Assembly (NCBI RefSeq): GCF_019320115.1
Contig: NC_089584.1
Coordinates: 60,961,633 to 61,025,632 of the forward strand
DNA: 64,000 nt
Source of the DNA: Miscanthus floridulus
Lineage: Eukaryota > Streptophyta > Magnoliopsida > Poales > Poaceae
Reading direction: 5' to 3'
Shown here: positions 22,894 to 34,304 of the stretch, piece after piece
Layout of the letters: the number at the start of each line of letters is the position of its first letter
How positions within the stretch are numbered: position 1 is the stretch's first letter
Program-made: the position numbers and the translations under genes
The notes under the pieces: model-generated
Seen by the model: the letters and a program-made list of their open reading frames with translations, nothing else
Told to the model about the DNA's origin: nothing
Databases searched by the model: none

Positions 22894-24085
22894 ACAATGT
22901 TTTCATTCATTTAGATTGTTAGAAAAGTAACTTGGATATCAAATAGTTAGTGCAAATTAAGGTAATACCAACCTAGGCAACTTTCATTGTTCTACGGGTG
23001 GGTGAAGATGGGAGTTTGCTTAGAGGGCTCCTCTTCGACATGGCTACCATCATCTAGCTGTGGGAAGTCTCTCAAAAGGCTAGGTAGCTCAGAGGGCTCC
23101 TCTTCGGTATGACTATCATCATCTAGCCATGGGTAGTCTCTCACTAGGCTAGGTAGCTCAGAGGGCTCCTTTTTAGCATGGCTATCATCATTTAGCCGTG
23201 GGCACTCTCATAGGGCTAGGTAGGGAGCTGTCCCGACAAATGTCTCCAGTCAATTCATGAAGTTTCAATTGATCCTTGGGTACAAGTATCCATGGTGATG
23301 GAGAATTATGTTCACCTACTGTTGATACCTCCACCCTTTTGCTAGTGACAGCCCTTCGAGTATGAACTCCATGGTCAAACTCTCCTGGTCATGTTGAATT
23401 CACTCACTTGGAGTGCCTTTGCCCAGGACTCATGGCAGCGCTACCTTTTGTCCTACTAGTAGAGCCTCCTCTATGGCTCCTTCGACTCGGACACTAAAAT
23501 TGGAGATACAAACTTAAGTAGCAAGCTTGTACAAATTGCTATCCAAATAGTAAAGCATTGCATTGCTACGTACCCCTCCGAACTAAATACAAGATAGAAC
23601 AAGCACCTCAATTGCTAGGGGTACTGACTCATCTTCTAAATCAAAATCTATTTCATCTGTAACATCAAATTCCTCAACTACCCCCCTAGTTTAGCGATAT
23701 ATTCTAAATCTTCACCGTGTCTACCCTTTGTGCTTTACTTTTTTGCCTTTGGAGACACAGGTTTTGGGCCCACATGTATTCCAAGTTCTTCCATCTTTCT
23801 AGATTACAAAGGCATTTATTAACTAAAGCTTTTATGGAATGTCAACACAATAGAGAAAGAGTATGCAAATAAGAACCTAACTAGTACATAACTATAGTTT
23901 ATATGGAAGTCATTAATCCAATAAAGCACATGTTAGCTACACTCAATTATTGAAAATATGTAACCCCATCGCTATCTACATATCCTTAGTTCAGCCTCTA
24001 CAGTAGATCACACATCATAAAAGGAATTTGGGTACCTCTTCCTCCATGTCCATGTTCAAATCCAATCTTGTCATCGTGGTCGTGG
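22894..24085 (-). pseudogene. Upstream exons of the decayed CACTA-like gene
   Basis: On the minus strand the order would be a start-like segment MTRLDLNMDMEEE followed by a GT (about 24077-24039), then an acidic stretch (VTDEIDFDLEDESVPL, about 23670-23615), then serine/arginine-rich sequence, then three 23-residue repeats (23023-23229). Order and strand fit the N-terminal half of the protein whose later part is at 1480-2189. The evidence is composition and context, not a recognised domain. Confidence 0.4.
23023..23229 (-). repeat. 69-bp tandem repeat coding for 23 residues (three units)
   Basis: Units start at 23023, 23092 and 23161. On the minus strand each encodes ELPSLVRDYPWLDDDSH followed by TEEEPS or a near variant. 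The exact 69-bp period keeps the frame. The third unit is slightly degraded. Confidence 0.85.
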
Positions 24086-26565
24086 ATTAGTGCGGTCGGC
24101 GTTGACGTAGGGTTAACAGATCTGGCTCTGGCTAGGGTTCAAATCCGGTCAGTCATGGTAGTTTTTGAGGTAGGGGATCCAGATCTGGCTTGCACCATCA
24201 TTGAGCTACTATTTGTGCTTTTATGTGGCTATCACATTACCACAAATGCCCTTGTCTGAAATCGATGGCATGGTAAACCTATTTTCTACGTGGAGGTCAA
24301 AAGAGAGACGTCTAATTTTTGGTGTGTCTTGGTGGGACTGCTTGGCGCGGTGCGAAACCAAATTTTTGGGGCGTGTTGGCATGACTGCTAGGCATGGTGC
24401 TCAGCATAGACCAGAATTTATTCCGTGTTTTAATAGGAAATGATTACGACAAAATGTTACTTACCTAATATCCGTCTTTTTTTTCTCCTGTGTAGCTGTT
24501 TATATATCCGATGAGTTAGTTGTTGCCTTTTTGGTTTTTTATAATAATATAAATAAACATAAAACTAAAAGGGGATGATAATAAATAAATAATTAAAAGA
24601 TGCATGAATGTGACACCTAAAAATTACCAAAAAAAAGCTACTCGCTGTAGCTTGTTGCGCTGCATCTGCCATTTTTTATGTGTGTGACTGCATCTACGAC
24701 TGTTTGAACTAAGGCCTATAATTTGGAAGCAAGGGGAAGGCGGTCCCAGGGATGGAAAACCCTCCATAAATAACTAAATGGGTTATTGGATTTCTCATCC
24801 TAGAAAAGTCATGGATTCTAAGGGAATTTGAGTTTCCAGAGAAAGAGAAAAAACATCCTCCTCCTCGCTAGTGCTCTGGCGATTCGCCGACTCGCTAGAC
24901 TCATCGCTAGAGTATGTTCCCATTGCTCATTGCCATTACTACTCGATTTGCCAGTGTAGTAGTCGAGGGGTTGACGTATTTTCCTGCTCTAATAACAAGA
25001 AAGTTCATGGCTCTGTGTATTTAACGCTCCAGACTTTCTCATAATCAGAGTTGGAAAATGTGCCAACCCTATGACTACTACTCTAATGGCTCGTATTCTG
25101 AATGTATTTTATTAGTAATTAGTAACGCAACGGGGACTCATGTCTTCTAACATTTGTTAGCATCTACGTCGAGTATAAATATCCTTCTTAGTATCTTTTA
25201 CTTATAACATGCAAGTTGCTAGCCAAGGAAAGGAGGCAGTGTTACAACTTCGTTAGCAGCTATTGCCCATAGAACAACAGTGATCATCCTTATTGAGGTG
25301 AGTTTTTGTTTCTTTGTCATTTTATTCTAGTCAGGATCTCAATCGAGGCTAAGATATGGCCTAGGCAACATTCTATTGCTTTTTGCTGGTTCTTGCTGGT
25401 TCAAGGTGTAGTGTTTCATATGCGTTTTTTCTAATGATTTTTTCCTTATGTTTTTTGTATTATATGTATATAGAGAGATGTTGTCGTACCACAACACCCA
25501 TGTTTACTCCATCAGTAAGCTTGCGCTTTGGTAGCTAGGAGTGTCACCAGGTATCATACAAGGGGTGTTTGTTGCTTGGGGACATCATGTTCATCAACAA
25601 CCCTGATGGATCAGTGTTGAAGCTATAGTTCGTTATATGCTTGGTAAAGATTGCTTTGTCATAGTTGTTGAAGACTATGATAGTGGCGAGATTTTTGTCC
25701 ATGTTAGGAATTTTGAGCAAATGAAAAGACTTAGTAGTGTTATTGTGTTTATGGGAGGAGACTTTGTTATCTTTACTCATGTTGATCGATTGAATGAAAT
25801 TCGTCAACCGTCTGACATAAGTCCCCTTTGTAAGTTAAGTTATTTTAGACATTAGAGATTAGAGAAAAACTACATAATGTACTTTTTGTTATAATGGAAT
25901 GAAGTTTTTATGTTGGCCCAACTATATTTATCTTCCTTTTTTTTCTTTCATACTTCATATACTTTGGTTGATTCTTATTACATTGAGTTTTTTTATTTTG
26001 TCAAATTTGGTAATCTGACTCATCGATTTGGAATGGAGGGAGTAGTTGAATTCAGATTTGGGCTGATCAAAACCATCAAAGGACGCATGCATAGCTGTTG
26101 AAATGTTTCTACACCCTTTAGACAGAACGATCCTTTAAAATTTTCACTAGCTGGACACTAGTGGAGCATTAAGGTTTATCATAGAATGTTCGATGGTTTG
26201 AAATCGTGACTACCTGAATAGTATTGATGAACGGCGTGTGGTGTCCATTTTTGTCTTATAGGCTCCTGGATTCTCGTGCAGGCATGCGCATGGGTGGCAT
26301 CAGTAGGCAGTTCCAGCAGGGACGTCGCCTCGCGGCCCATCACATTGTTGTGATGGGGCGAAGCCAAACCGCCTGCCCACACAAATGTGTCAGTGTTCAT
26401 GGGGCGTGGGGTGGTTCCACGGCCCACAAACTATAGATGACATAAGGGCGTGAGAGGGAGGGTTATCTGTTGCCTTCTATGATCATCTACCTTCCCTCCC
26501 CAAATCTCCTCCTTTCATCCCAAAGCTTTTCCCCTCCACCCTACTGCACCCTTTGCGCCACCGAT
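24086..26565. other. Unassigned region, no confident gene
   Basis: Holds a GC-richer stretch (24280-24420) like grass transposon DNA, A/T-rich DNA, and an open segment at 25637-25852 (plus) whose translation I do not recognise. A possible splice donor (GAG then GTGAGT, about 25298) precedes it. 26200-26565 resembles the 5' region of the following Transposase_28-type gene. LTR ends were not found. Confidence 0.3.
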
Positions 26566-27076
26566 GCCTCCTGTGAGAACCATGACCACGCAGTGGACGA
26601 AGTCATTCGTCGACCGTAAGGGGTTCGACGAGCTACGACTAAACACAGTGATCCTAGAGGCCACCGACACAATTGGGTGGAGAGTCCTGCTGAGAACCGA
26701 AGTGGAGCCATGGTCGGAGAAGAATGAGGTCATCTCTTTCACCCATTTCCACTCTTTTGGGTTTGGGGTGCCGGCGCACCCCTTACTCTGATGGTTGCTG
26801 TACTACTATGGGCTCTGCCTCCATGACTTGACCACAGATGGGATCCTCTAGCTCTCCATCTTCATCATGTTGTGTGAGGGCTTCCTAGGAGTCCCTGCCC
26901 ACTATGAGTTGTGGCGGTCTTTATTCTGGGTGGTTCGCTCAATGCTCGGGGGTGTCCATCTTCCTCAGATGGAGGGCGCCTTGATCCAACTTCATCCTAA
27001 ATTAGAGGATAGGTACTTGAGCCTTGACCGCTACTGTCGACAAAAGATGCTCGGTAGTCCACTAAGGGGTATCCCA
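26566..27076 (+). pseudogene. Element F: 'putative gypsy type transposon' (Transposase_28) domain, N-terminal part
   Basis: Plus-strand frame from ATG 26566. Key phrases are FHSFGFGVPAHPLL, then, after stops, FIMLCEGFLGVPAHYELWRS and GGVHLPQMEGALIQLHP. These are typical of the Transposase_28 domain, found as an extra protein in grass Tat-like elements (recognised from memory). In-frame stops are present near 26789 and 26848. The frame is cut at about 27076 by a solo LTR and resumes at about 27435. Confidence 0.7.
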
Positions 27077-27434
27077 TGACGGTAGATTTGTCGGTGAGGG
27101 TGCACGTAATCAGGAACCAGATGGTGACACAAGGCATAGAGACAGCGATTTAGATAGATTCAGGCCTTCTGATCGAAGTAATACCCTACGTCCTGTGTCT
27201 TTTTTTATTATATTGAGTATGAGATGTATGTAGATGTCAACCAGAGGACCCCTACCTCTCCTTATATACTCTGGAGGGGTAGGGTTATAAGGAAATTATC
27301 CTATTTGGTACTATACAATATCTTGCGGTGCATGTCGACCAGTGCCATGCATGCCTTGATCTTGTGGGCTAGGCCACCTCTGATGGTGCAGCCCATGTCT
27401 TGTCTTATGGATACTGGGGGTCATATCCCCCACA
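27077..27434 (+). repeat. Probable solo LTR inside element F
   Basis: The segment begins TGACGGTAGATTTGTCGG and ends near CCCCCACA. It holds a TATATACT box (about 27265) and interrupts a protein frame that resumes immediately after (GWQKSWLYVPSE). I could not fix exact edges or a clean TSD; TATCCC occurs at both sides. Boundaries may be a few bases off. Confidence 0.5.
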
Positions 27435-27994
27435 GCTACCCTTATGCAGGCTTGGGGTGGCAAAAGTCATGGCTCTACGTCCCTAGTGAGAGCTCGTCGC
27501 TGCTGTCTTATTCTCCTAATTGGCTGCGTAGTGACCTCCTAGAGTCATGGGAGGAACCTCCACCCCTAGAGGCCTACAGGCACCATGTGCCCAACTTGTT
27601 GTATGTGATCAAGGACCTAAAGGACTAGGGCCTAACAAAATCGAGGGTGATCCATACCTTGATCGGCCGTCGGGTCTTCCCCTTGAAGATGAGGCACCAC
27701 CCCTAGTGGGAGTTCTGAGTCTCAACGCATCCTACAATTGAGTTGAGGGGGTCACCATCTACGAGGATGACCTAGACTAATGGGTGATGATAGTTATGGG
27801 AGAGTACACGATGGATCATGGCTGGGGGAGTCCTCGATGGCCTTTAGCTCCGGTCATCGTCCATCGACAAATAGACCTCTTGTCGGCATGGTCTCCCACC
27901 TGCTGCTAGTTCCTCCTAACGAGGTGATTTTTTCATGTACCGCTGTTCATTTTGTTTCTCTTCATTAAATTAACTAGAGTTTGCAAGCAATGCT
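27435..27994 (+). pseudogene. Element F gene, middle part and intron start
   Basis: Continues the Transposase_28 protein: GWQKSWLYVPSE, then LEAYRHHVPNLLYVIKDLKD and a GRRVFPLKMR-like stretch. Stops are present at 27626 and beyond. An intron appears to start at 27924 (GAG then GTGATT). Element G inserted 71 bp into this intron, which ends at 32029 (CAACAG). TSD copy ATGCT is 27990-27994. Confidence 0.55.
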
Positions 27995-28348
27995 TGATGA
28001 GGACATGACACCCATGCATATGACCATGTTTGGTGCATGGTATGGAGGGGTAGGAGGCCAACAAGGGTGTCCAAGTCAAGAAGGAGGCCCAAGGCTAATT
28101 CGGTTCGAGTCCCCAAGGTGGAGGCCCAAAGCAACTCAAGTTCGAGTCTGCTTCGGCCTCTAGGACCAGTCTACCTTAAACTGGTCACCCAGGACGCATC
28201 TGGACTCTGTTTTCAACGATCCATATATGGTTGGAAAGCTAATTTGATAAAGAAGCCAATCCAAGTGGTCTCACATAAAAAGACCTTCAGAATCAATGAA
28301 AATTGTCAAAACAAGTCAGTATCCATAATCTGCCACTATGCTGTGATC
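27995..28348 (+). repeat. Element G left terminal inverted repeat (inverted U3)
   Basis: Matches the reverse complement of 31603-31956. The clear match ends with TCTGCCA at 28335 and weaker similarity runs to about 28348. I count about 26 differences in 341 bp. Confidence 0.9.
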
Positions 28349-28396
28349 CTCCCCTTCTTGATGAAAAGCCGTCCTCGGCTTTGATTGTGCTTGAAA

Positions 28397-30004
28397 CTAA
28401 TCCTGCACAACACAAAGGAGAATGGGGTTGCGAAGACAAAGGAAACTGAAATAATTGTGAGAAGGAACGTGACCATGTTTCCAAGTTTCTAGCATGTCAT
28501 CTCGCATAAAAATTTCAGCAAGCATGTAGACTCTATGATTCGAATGCACACGATGTATGTCAACACTATCCTGCAAAAGATGAGAACTAACCAAAGACAA
28601 TGTAGGAATAGATGGTCTAGCAGACATAGGTAGCAACCAACAGTGCTCCCCTTCTTGGAAGTGAACTTGTTTCTTTGAGGAACATGAAAAAATATTTGTA
28701 TTATTATGGCTACCCTCTAAATGATCATAATCTTGTACAACAAAAGGAAAATTCATTTTACTATGAATGTATACTCGATGTATCATATATTGTCCCTTGT
28801 TGTTATATTTGCCAATAACATGATATGTGTGTTTAGAAAACTAAGGCAAATCAGCATATTTAAAAAGGCTCTCCTCCAAACAATCTAGGTTACACAAAAC
28901 ATCAAATTCAATGTAACCCAAAGTATGTAAAGAAAACAAAAGTTTGAACTCATTAGTTTTAGAAGCAATATGAATAACATGTTTATTTTCAACACAAGTG
29001 ACTGGTTCCAAAACATGTAAAACTGAAGCATCATCAACCAATTCATCTTTATCACAAGGAACTTCAAGCAAATTATCATGGGACAGAGATAAATCAAGAG
29101 AGTGTTCCACTAACAATTGCTCTATGATAGCATGGTTTGTGGAAAAATTTAGTACATTAAAACAATTCTCACCTTCCATGAGTGTAGCACCATGGGCATT
29201 ACCTTTGTTCTTAGCAGGAGTAATAGGTGCATTGTGAAGTGATGGTTTTGAATTTGCATATGAGGTTGTGAGCTCCTCATTTTCTTCCATGTCATCCTCT
29301 TGCTTATGGACATTATCCTGCAGAAGGTTAGTCATAGCAAGAGGAATAACAATAGACTCTTCCTCTAAATGCATCAATTTCTTACGCAAATCTCTAAGAT
29401 AAGGAGGAACAAAATGATCACACATAGCTATTGTAAGTTCTTTCCACGTACCAGGTAAAGCATCTTATGCAGCTAGCCCATTCCACCAAATAATGGCAAA
29501 GTCCTTAAACTCACTAGTAGCTTGCCGAACTCTATGATGCTCAGGCACAAGGTGTGCACTAAACTTTTGTTCTACTATCATCTCCCAATCAAGATATCCC
29601 TTAGCATCATAATGGCCCAAAAAAGGTGGTATTGTGAACTTAATCTTAGCATAAGAATCATTGGACACACGGTGATTATTTCCTTGATGGTGGTGGACAC
29701 CACCCATACCTATCGTGTTGTGGCGAAGACGTCGTCGTAATCTTGTTTGTTGGAAGACGTCGTTGTTGCCCACCACAAAGGTATCCAACTCAATAACCTT
29801 GTCGGTTAGCGTGGAAATTTGTTTGTCCAATCTCTCCATGCTGTTGCCAATGTTGAGTTCAATGAGTGCGTTGGTGATGGCCTTCCTAATGGCCTCATTC
29901 ATCCTTTTTTGGGCATTATCTATAGCAGCTTGCAATTGGTCTTGGCTAACACACTCATTGAAATCCGTGGGACTGTTATCTCTAGTCTGATCACCTCCTG
30001 CCAT
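28397..30004 (-). pseudogene. gag: Element G gag-like protein
   Basis: One minus-strand frame of about 535 codons from ATG 30004 (MAGGDQTRDNSPTDFNECVS) to TAG at 28397-28399, broken by stops at 29465 and 28841. It has an N-terminal helix-rich region (DQLQAAIDNAQKRMNEAIRK), a retrotransposon gag domain (YAKIKFTIPPFLGHYDAKGY, then LDWEMIVEQKF and ATSEFKDFAIIWWNGLAA, about 29650-29465), and a long C-terminal part without recognised motif. No protease, RT or integrase follows, so mobility needed a partner element. Confidence 0.7.
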
Positions 30005-31148
30005 TGTAAACACAAAAACAGGAACAAATGGTGAAAGTTATCCCTACCAAATGACTACGTGGTTGTAGTGGTGTCACTTTTCAAGCAAGTGGAAGTGTCT
30101 TACCAAGCTCTTACAAAGTTCCTACCAACGTAAGCAGTGGGTGGTACAACCGGCGGCTGGTTCGTGATACCTGTGACGCAGTGGTACCGAGATTGCAAGG
30201 TCCTTTTTCTGTACTGATCTAAAGATTTTGTGGAGCTTGGAAGGCACATAAAGAATAATATGTATATTTGGCACACAAGTCAGTAACAGAAAGTAATGCT
30301 GAATTATAGTCCAAAGTACTTGTTCTCGTTGCTGGTCTAAAATGTTCTAAGTACCAGGTGTGTAACAAAAAAGTATGATGGATAGCAAGGTGACAGTGGT
30401 GTGAAAATAAGTATGGCAGATAGAAAGAGCAACACAAACAAGGAACCAGACAGCACACGCTAACACAGCTCACTTTGGCCTTCTCTATGTGCTCCTCTAG
30501 ATATTGTTTCTCTTTTGCCCCTTTTTTCTATTTTTTTGGACTGTCGTTGTTTTTTTGGGAAATTTCAACTTTTTCTTTTTATTTTTTTGATATTTTTATT
30601 CACTTAGGAGCACAAAAGAAGTAACCACAGAAAATATGAGCTTAAACAAGTGAAAGGTGTGGCCTGTGGAAATTTCAGAAGATGTGCTCAAAATTGACAA
30701 AAAGCTTGTGACCACGAAAAGAGAATCTTGTGACCAGTTTTTGACCAAAATAAAATTTTTTGACCCCAACAATGCGGGTGATGGATGGATCCAAAAATTT
30801 TTTCTGGGCAATTTTGATATATGGAACATCAAAATCGGAGTTCATAAGCGAAAACTAGATCAGTTTTAAGAACGGACTCTAAATTAGAGGACAAAACGGG
30901 AACAATGCACATAAAATTGGTCATGGCAGCAAGGATTTGATGGAAACAATGGGGGAAAACAAATGAACTATACTCTAACATGACCTAACCAGCAACAAGA
31001 CCTCGACCAGGACACAAACTCAACACGACGGACTCTAAAACCAAAATATGTAAAGGCTATGGCGTGGAAGAAAAAAAAAATGGCACTAGACTATGGGATG
31101 AATGCGAAACATTCAAAACTAGGGGATAAATATGAACCTCATAGTATA

Positions 31149-31165
31149 CCTTAGCTCTGATACCA
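31149..31165 (-). other. Element G primer-binding site (initiator Met-tRNA type)
   Basis: Minus-strand TGGTATCAGAGCTAAGG, the standard initiator-Met-tRNA PBS of many plant LTR elements. It shows that the 5' LTR is on the right and the element reads on the minus strand. Confidence 0.85.
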
Positions 31166-31602
31166 CTTTATGGGAACAGGGATCCCAATCTTCCGTTAGG
31201 TAGAGGTAATTATCGTTGTGGCGGTGAATGACACACCGATCTAGCTTCAAATCAAAAGATCAAACCCTGCAATCTTAGCACCATAACTCCTCTGGTTATC
31301 AACCAAGACACGGATCCAGTTGACCTTTCCAAGAAGACTAATCTCTACCTTCGCAACAAAGAACACAAGCAAGAACAAGAAAGAAAACAACCAAATTGCA
31401 GATGAATGATTAATCTCATGAAGTTGGGGTCTCACAAATAGATGAACGACAAAACTATTCTTGACAGATTAATCTAAGCAAAACCCAAAACCTAATGATG
31501 GCAGTGGCGTATGATTATAAAGGTCTTAGGGTTTTCACCTACCCTAGACGCACTCCCTAATGGGCCCAAACATGATACACGGTCCAACGGACCAAAAGAC
31601 GG

Positions 31603-31956
31603 TGTCGTAGCACCCTGGCAGATTCTAGATGCTGACTTGTTTCGATGATTGTCATTGATTTTGAAGGTCTTTTGATGTGAGATCACTTGGATTGGCTTCC
31701 TTATCAAATTAGCTTTCCAACCATATATAGATCGTTGAAAACGGAGTCCGGATGCGTCCTGCGTGACCAGTTTAAGGCAGACTGGTCCTAGAGACCAAAG
31801 TAGACTCGAACTTGTGTTGCTTTGGGCCTCCACCTCGGGGACTTGAACCGAATTAGCCTTGGGCCTCCTTCTTGACTTGGACACCCTTGCTGGCCTCCTA
31901 CCCCTCCATACCATGCACCAAACATGGTCATATGCGTCGGTGTCATGTCCTCATCA
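31603..31956 (-). repeat. Element G right terminal inverted repeat (start of 5' LTR)
   Basis: U3 start of the 5' LTR, reading TGATGAGGACATGACACC on the minus strand. The LTR continues inward to about 31170, just before the PBS. Inverted partner is 27995-28348. Confidence 0.9.
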
Positions 31957-32029
31957 ATGCTCATGGTAGTATTTGTGTTCATGTTGCTTAATTTAACTAG
32001 TATTTGGAAGTTGCTTACTTTCCCAACAG

Positions 32030-32910
32030 GTGGATGAGGGCATGATGACATCCTAAGGATCGTTGGTCCTGGAGCCGAGTTCTTTGTCTGTGATCACACT
32101 TGGAAAGTGGCCCCAGGAACCATCCCCTAGTGGGGGCAGCCACCAGCGATGATTCCTTCCCACGCTGGTTCGGACAGTCTGGTGACTCGTTTGCCTTCTC
32201 AATTAGATCGCTCTCCCCCTTATCCTATGGGCTTGAACTTGGCTTGCATTGTGTAGAGAGATGTCTCATCGCCACATGCCATCACTGATCCCATCTGACC
32301 TCGGATAGTCTTCTGGTGATGTATCATCAGACCATGAAGTCCTATCTAACCTCGAATAATCTTCTGGTGATGCATCATTAGACCATGAGGAATACTTTAA
32401 ATTAAAGGAGGCTTACCTCAAGGTCATAGACTTGTACTCAGGAGCTAGTCAGGATGCTGACAAGCTACGCGATGAGCTAAAGGCCACGCGCGCCGCACTT
32501 GGCATCACCCAACAAGAAGCCACCCAGGCACGAGACGAGAAGGTGGCCACTGAGGCAGAGGTCCAGAACCTGCTTGTCGATGCTACTGCCACCCATGATG
32601 CTGCCTTCCCAGTGTAGACAGTGGATGATCCAGTCACTGCACTAGAGGAGCACCTTCGAGCTCTGCCGGTCCATATTTAGGCCATGGCATTTGAAGCCGT
32701 CCTTTAAGGGGTCACCACAGTGCTAGTCGCTGCCTAGCTTGAGTTTGGCGTAGTGGTCAAAGTCCGGGTGGTACAACAATCTTTTCCACCAGCACTAGAA
32801 GATGCAGATTATATTGATGATCTATTCAAGCGCATCGAGCCAGCCACCAGTGCCATCTTAGTGAAGGTGAACGTGGACGAGATCCTACACGACCACCTTG
32901 ACCATTGATC
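32030..32910 (+). pseudogene. Element F gene, C-terminal coiled-coil part
   Basis: After a splice acceptor (CAACAG, ending 32029) comes a diverged region and then a coiled coil (DADKLRDELKATRAALGITQ and following, 32450-32615). The tail (ALEEHLRALPVH, then LEDADYIDDLFKRIEPATSA) resembles the conserved C-terminus of grass Transposase_28-type proteins and of the module at 39680-40527. Several stops are present. Confidence 0.5.
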
Positions 32911-34304
32911 AGTGGGACATATCACTAGTACAAGTCATGACTAGGTTTTGTTTGTGGGACGACCGTATGTGAAGTCTTAATTATTTGCATGCTTGTCTGT
33001 GTTAACTTTTGTTGAACTTCGTATTAGGTATGTTAAACACTTAAGTGTGGTGTAGCTCAATTCCTTTGGTTATTTGGTAACTTGTTTCTACCCTTGTTGT
33101 TTGCTTTTGCCTGTAGATTTTTTTAGGTTCTCTTTCTGATCTATAAGGGCGTCCCCAACGGGAACCAAATCGGTAGCGTAGTCCAAATTCTATTTGCTGT
33201 GTGCTTGACTAATGCAAGTGATTGTTGTTTGGTCACTAAAACAACTTAGACACCCTTAGGATGGAAAATGGAACCAAGCTTATATTCATGAGTTGGTCCA
33301 AAAATGCTTCTAAGTGTTAGTATTACTAGAAATGCCTTTATTAAGTTGATTATTTGACCTAACTTGACTAATTACTTAGATAGCTTGCATGGCAGTGGGA
33401 CCTAAATAAAAGTTGTAGTTTAGGTCATGTAGAACAAACATTGTTTAAGGGTCAAGAGCTGAATCAATGCCTAAGTTGGTCAAATAGGGCTTCCAAAAAT
33501 CAACTTGATGTGTTGAAACTTGGAAAATTTTCTAAGTCTTAGGCTAACTTACAGTTTTCATGTAGCGCACTTTGGGGATTTTTAGTTTGAAAACCATTTG
33601 GAATTTGGCCAAACTTCTTTAAGCAAACTTGGGGTACTCCTGTAGCTCTACCAAGTGGTGAAGTTGGTTTGCCAAAATTCATCACGGTTTAGGAGTTCTA
33701 GTAGTTCAAAAATTGGGTTTTAGACGATGCTTTCAGGCCTAAACCGTCCTCGCTGCGTGCTGTGGCGGCCATACACCGGCGCCGGCCTGCCTTGCCATGA
33801 CAAATGGGCGAGCACTCGGTCACCCACACCCTCACGCGCTCACTCACTCTCTCGCTCTCTCTCTCTCACCCACGCGATGCTCCAGAGCGGAGCAAAGCAA
33901 CAACACCCCCACCGCCATGCCTTCACCAGCCAAGCATGCCACCACCATAGCACTGCCATTTGATTCATCATGCGCTACCCCATCAACCCGCTAGCAACGC
34001 TCTTTGAGCACAGGTAAAGCCCCTAGGGCCATCGCCGCAATGTTGCCATGACCACAGAGCGCCACTAAGCTTGCTGTGGCTAGTCCACCTCATGCCTGCA
34101 CCGCTCACTCTCTCTACCATTCCATAGTTGCTAGACCTTGTGGATGCTGTAGCCTCTAGCCTTTGGTCAATGCCGGCCTCACTGGGGGAAGAACGCGCAT
34201 CCACCGCCATGAGCCGACCAAGCCACCATGGTCGTCCTCGCCTCATCTTCTTCCTCCCTTGCTTTAAGGTGCTAGAGCATCGCCTAGGGTAGGTGAAGCT
34301 TACA
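32911..34304. repeat. LTR-like fragment, non-coding
   Basis: No gene seen. AT-rich sequence with short phrases like the element D LTR gives way at 33730 to a GC-rich part with a CT-rich simple repeat (33845-33868). It ends abruptly where the element C LTR begins. I infer a truncated LTR of a long-LTR gypsy family. Confidence 0.4.

Larger units (their letters stand above)
27995..31956 (-). mobile_element. Element G: gag-only retroelement with inverted terminal U3 copies
   Basis: A 3962 bp insertion flanked by a perfect TSD ATGCT (27990-27994, 31957-31961). Coding strand is minus. The right end is a normal 5' LTR (from TGATGAGGACATG at 31956 inward to about 31170), followed by an initiator-Met-type PBS and a gag gene. 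The left end should be a direct LTR copy. Instead it is about 340-355 bp of the same U3 in inverted orientation, starting TGATGAGGACATG on the plus strand directly after the PPT-like AAGAAGGGGAGGA. So both termini are the U3 end. No pol is present. Confidence 0.8.

Noticed and set aside
25544..25855. Possible small gene on either strand
   Set aside because: The two strands both give open frames, neither is recognised, and no conserved neighbour helps. Kept only as a note within the unassigned region.
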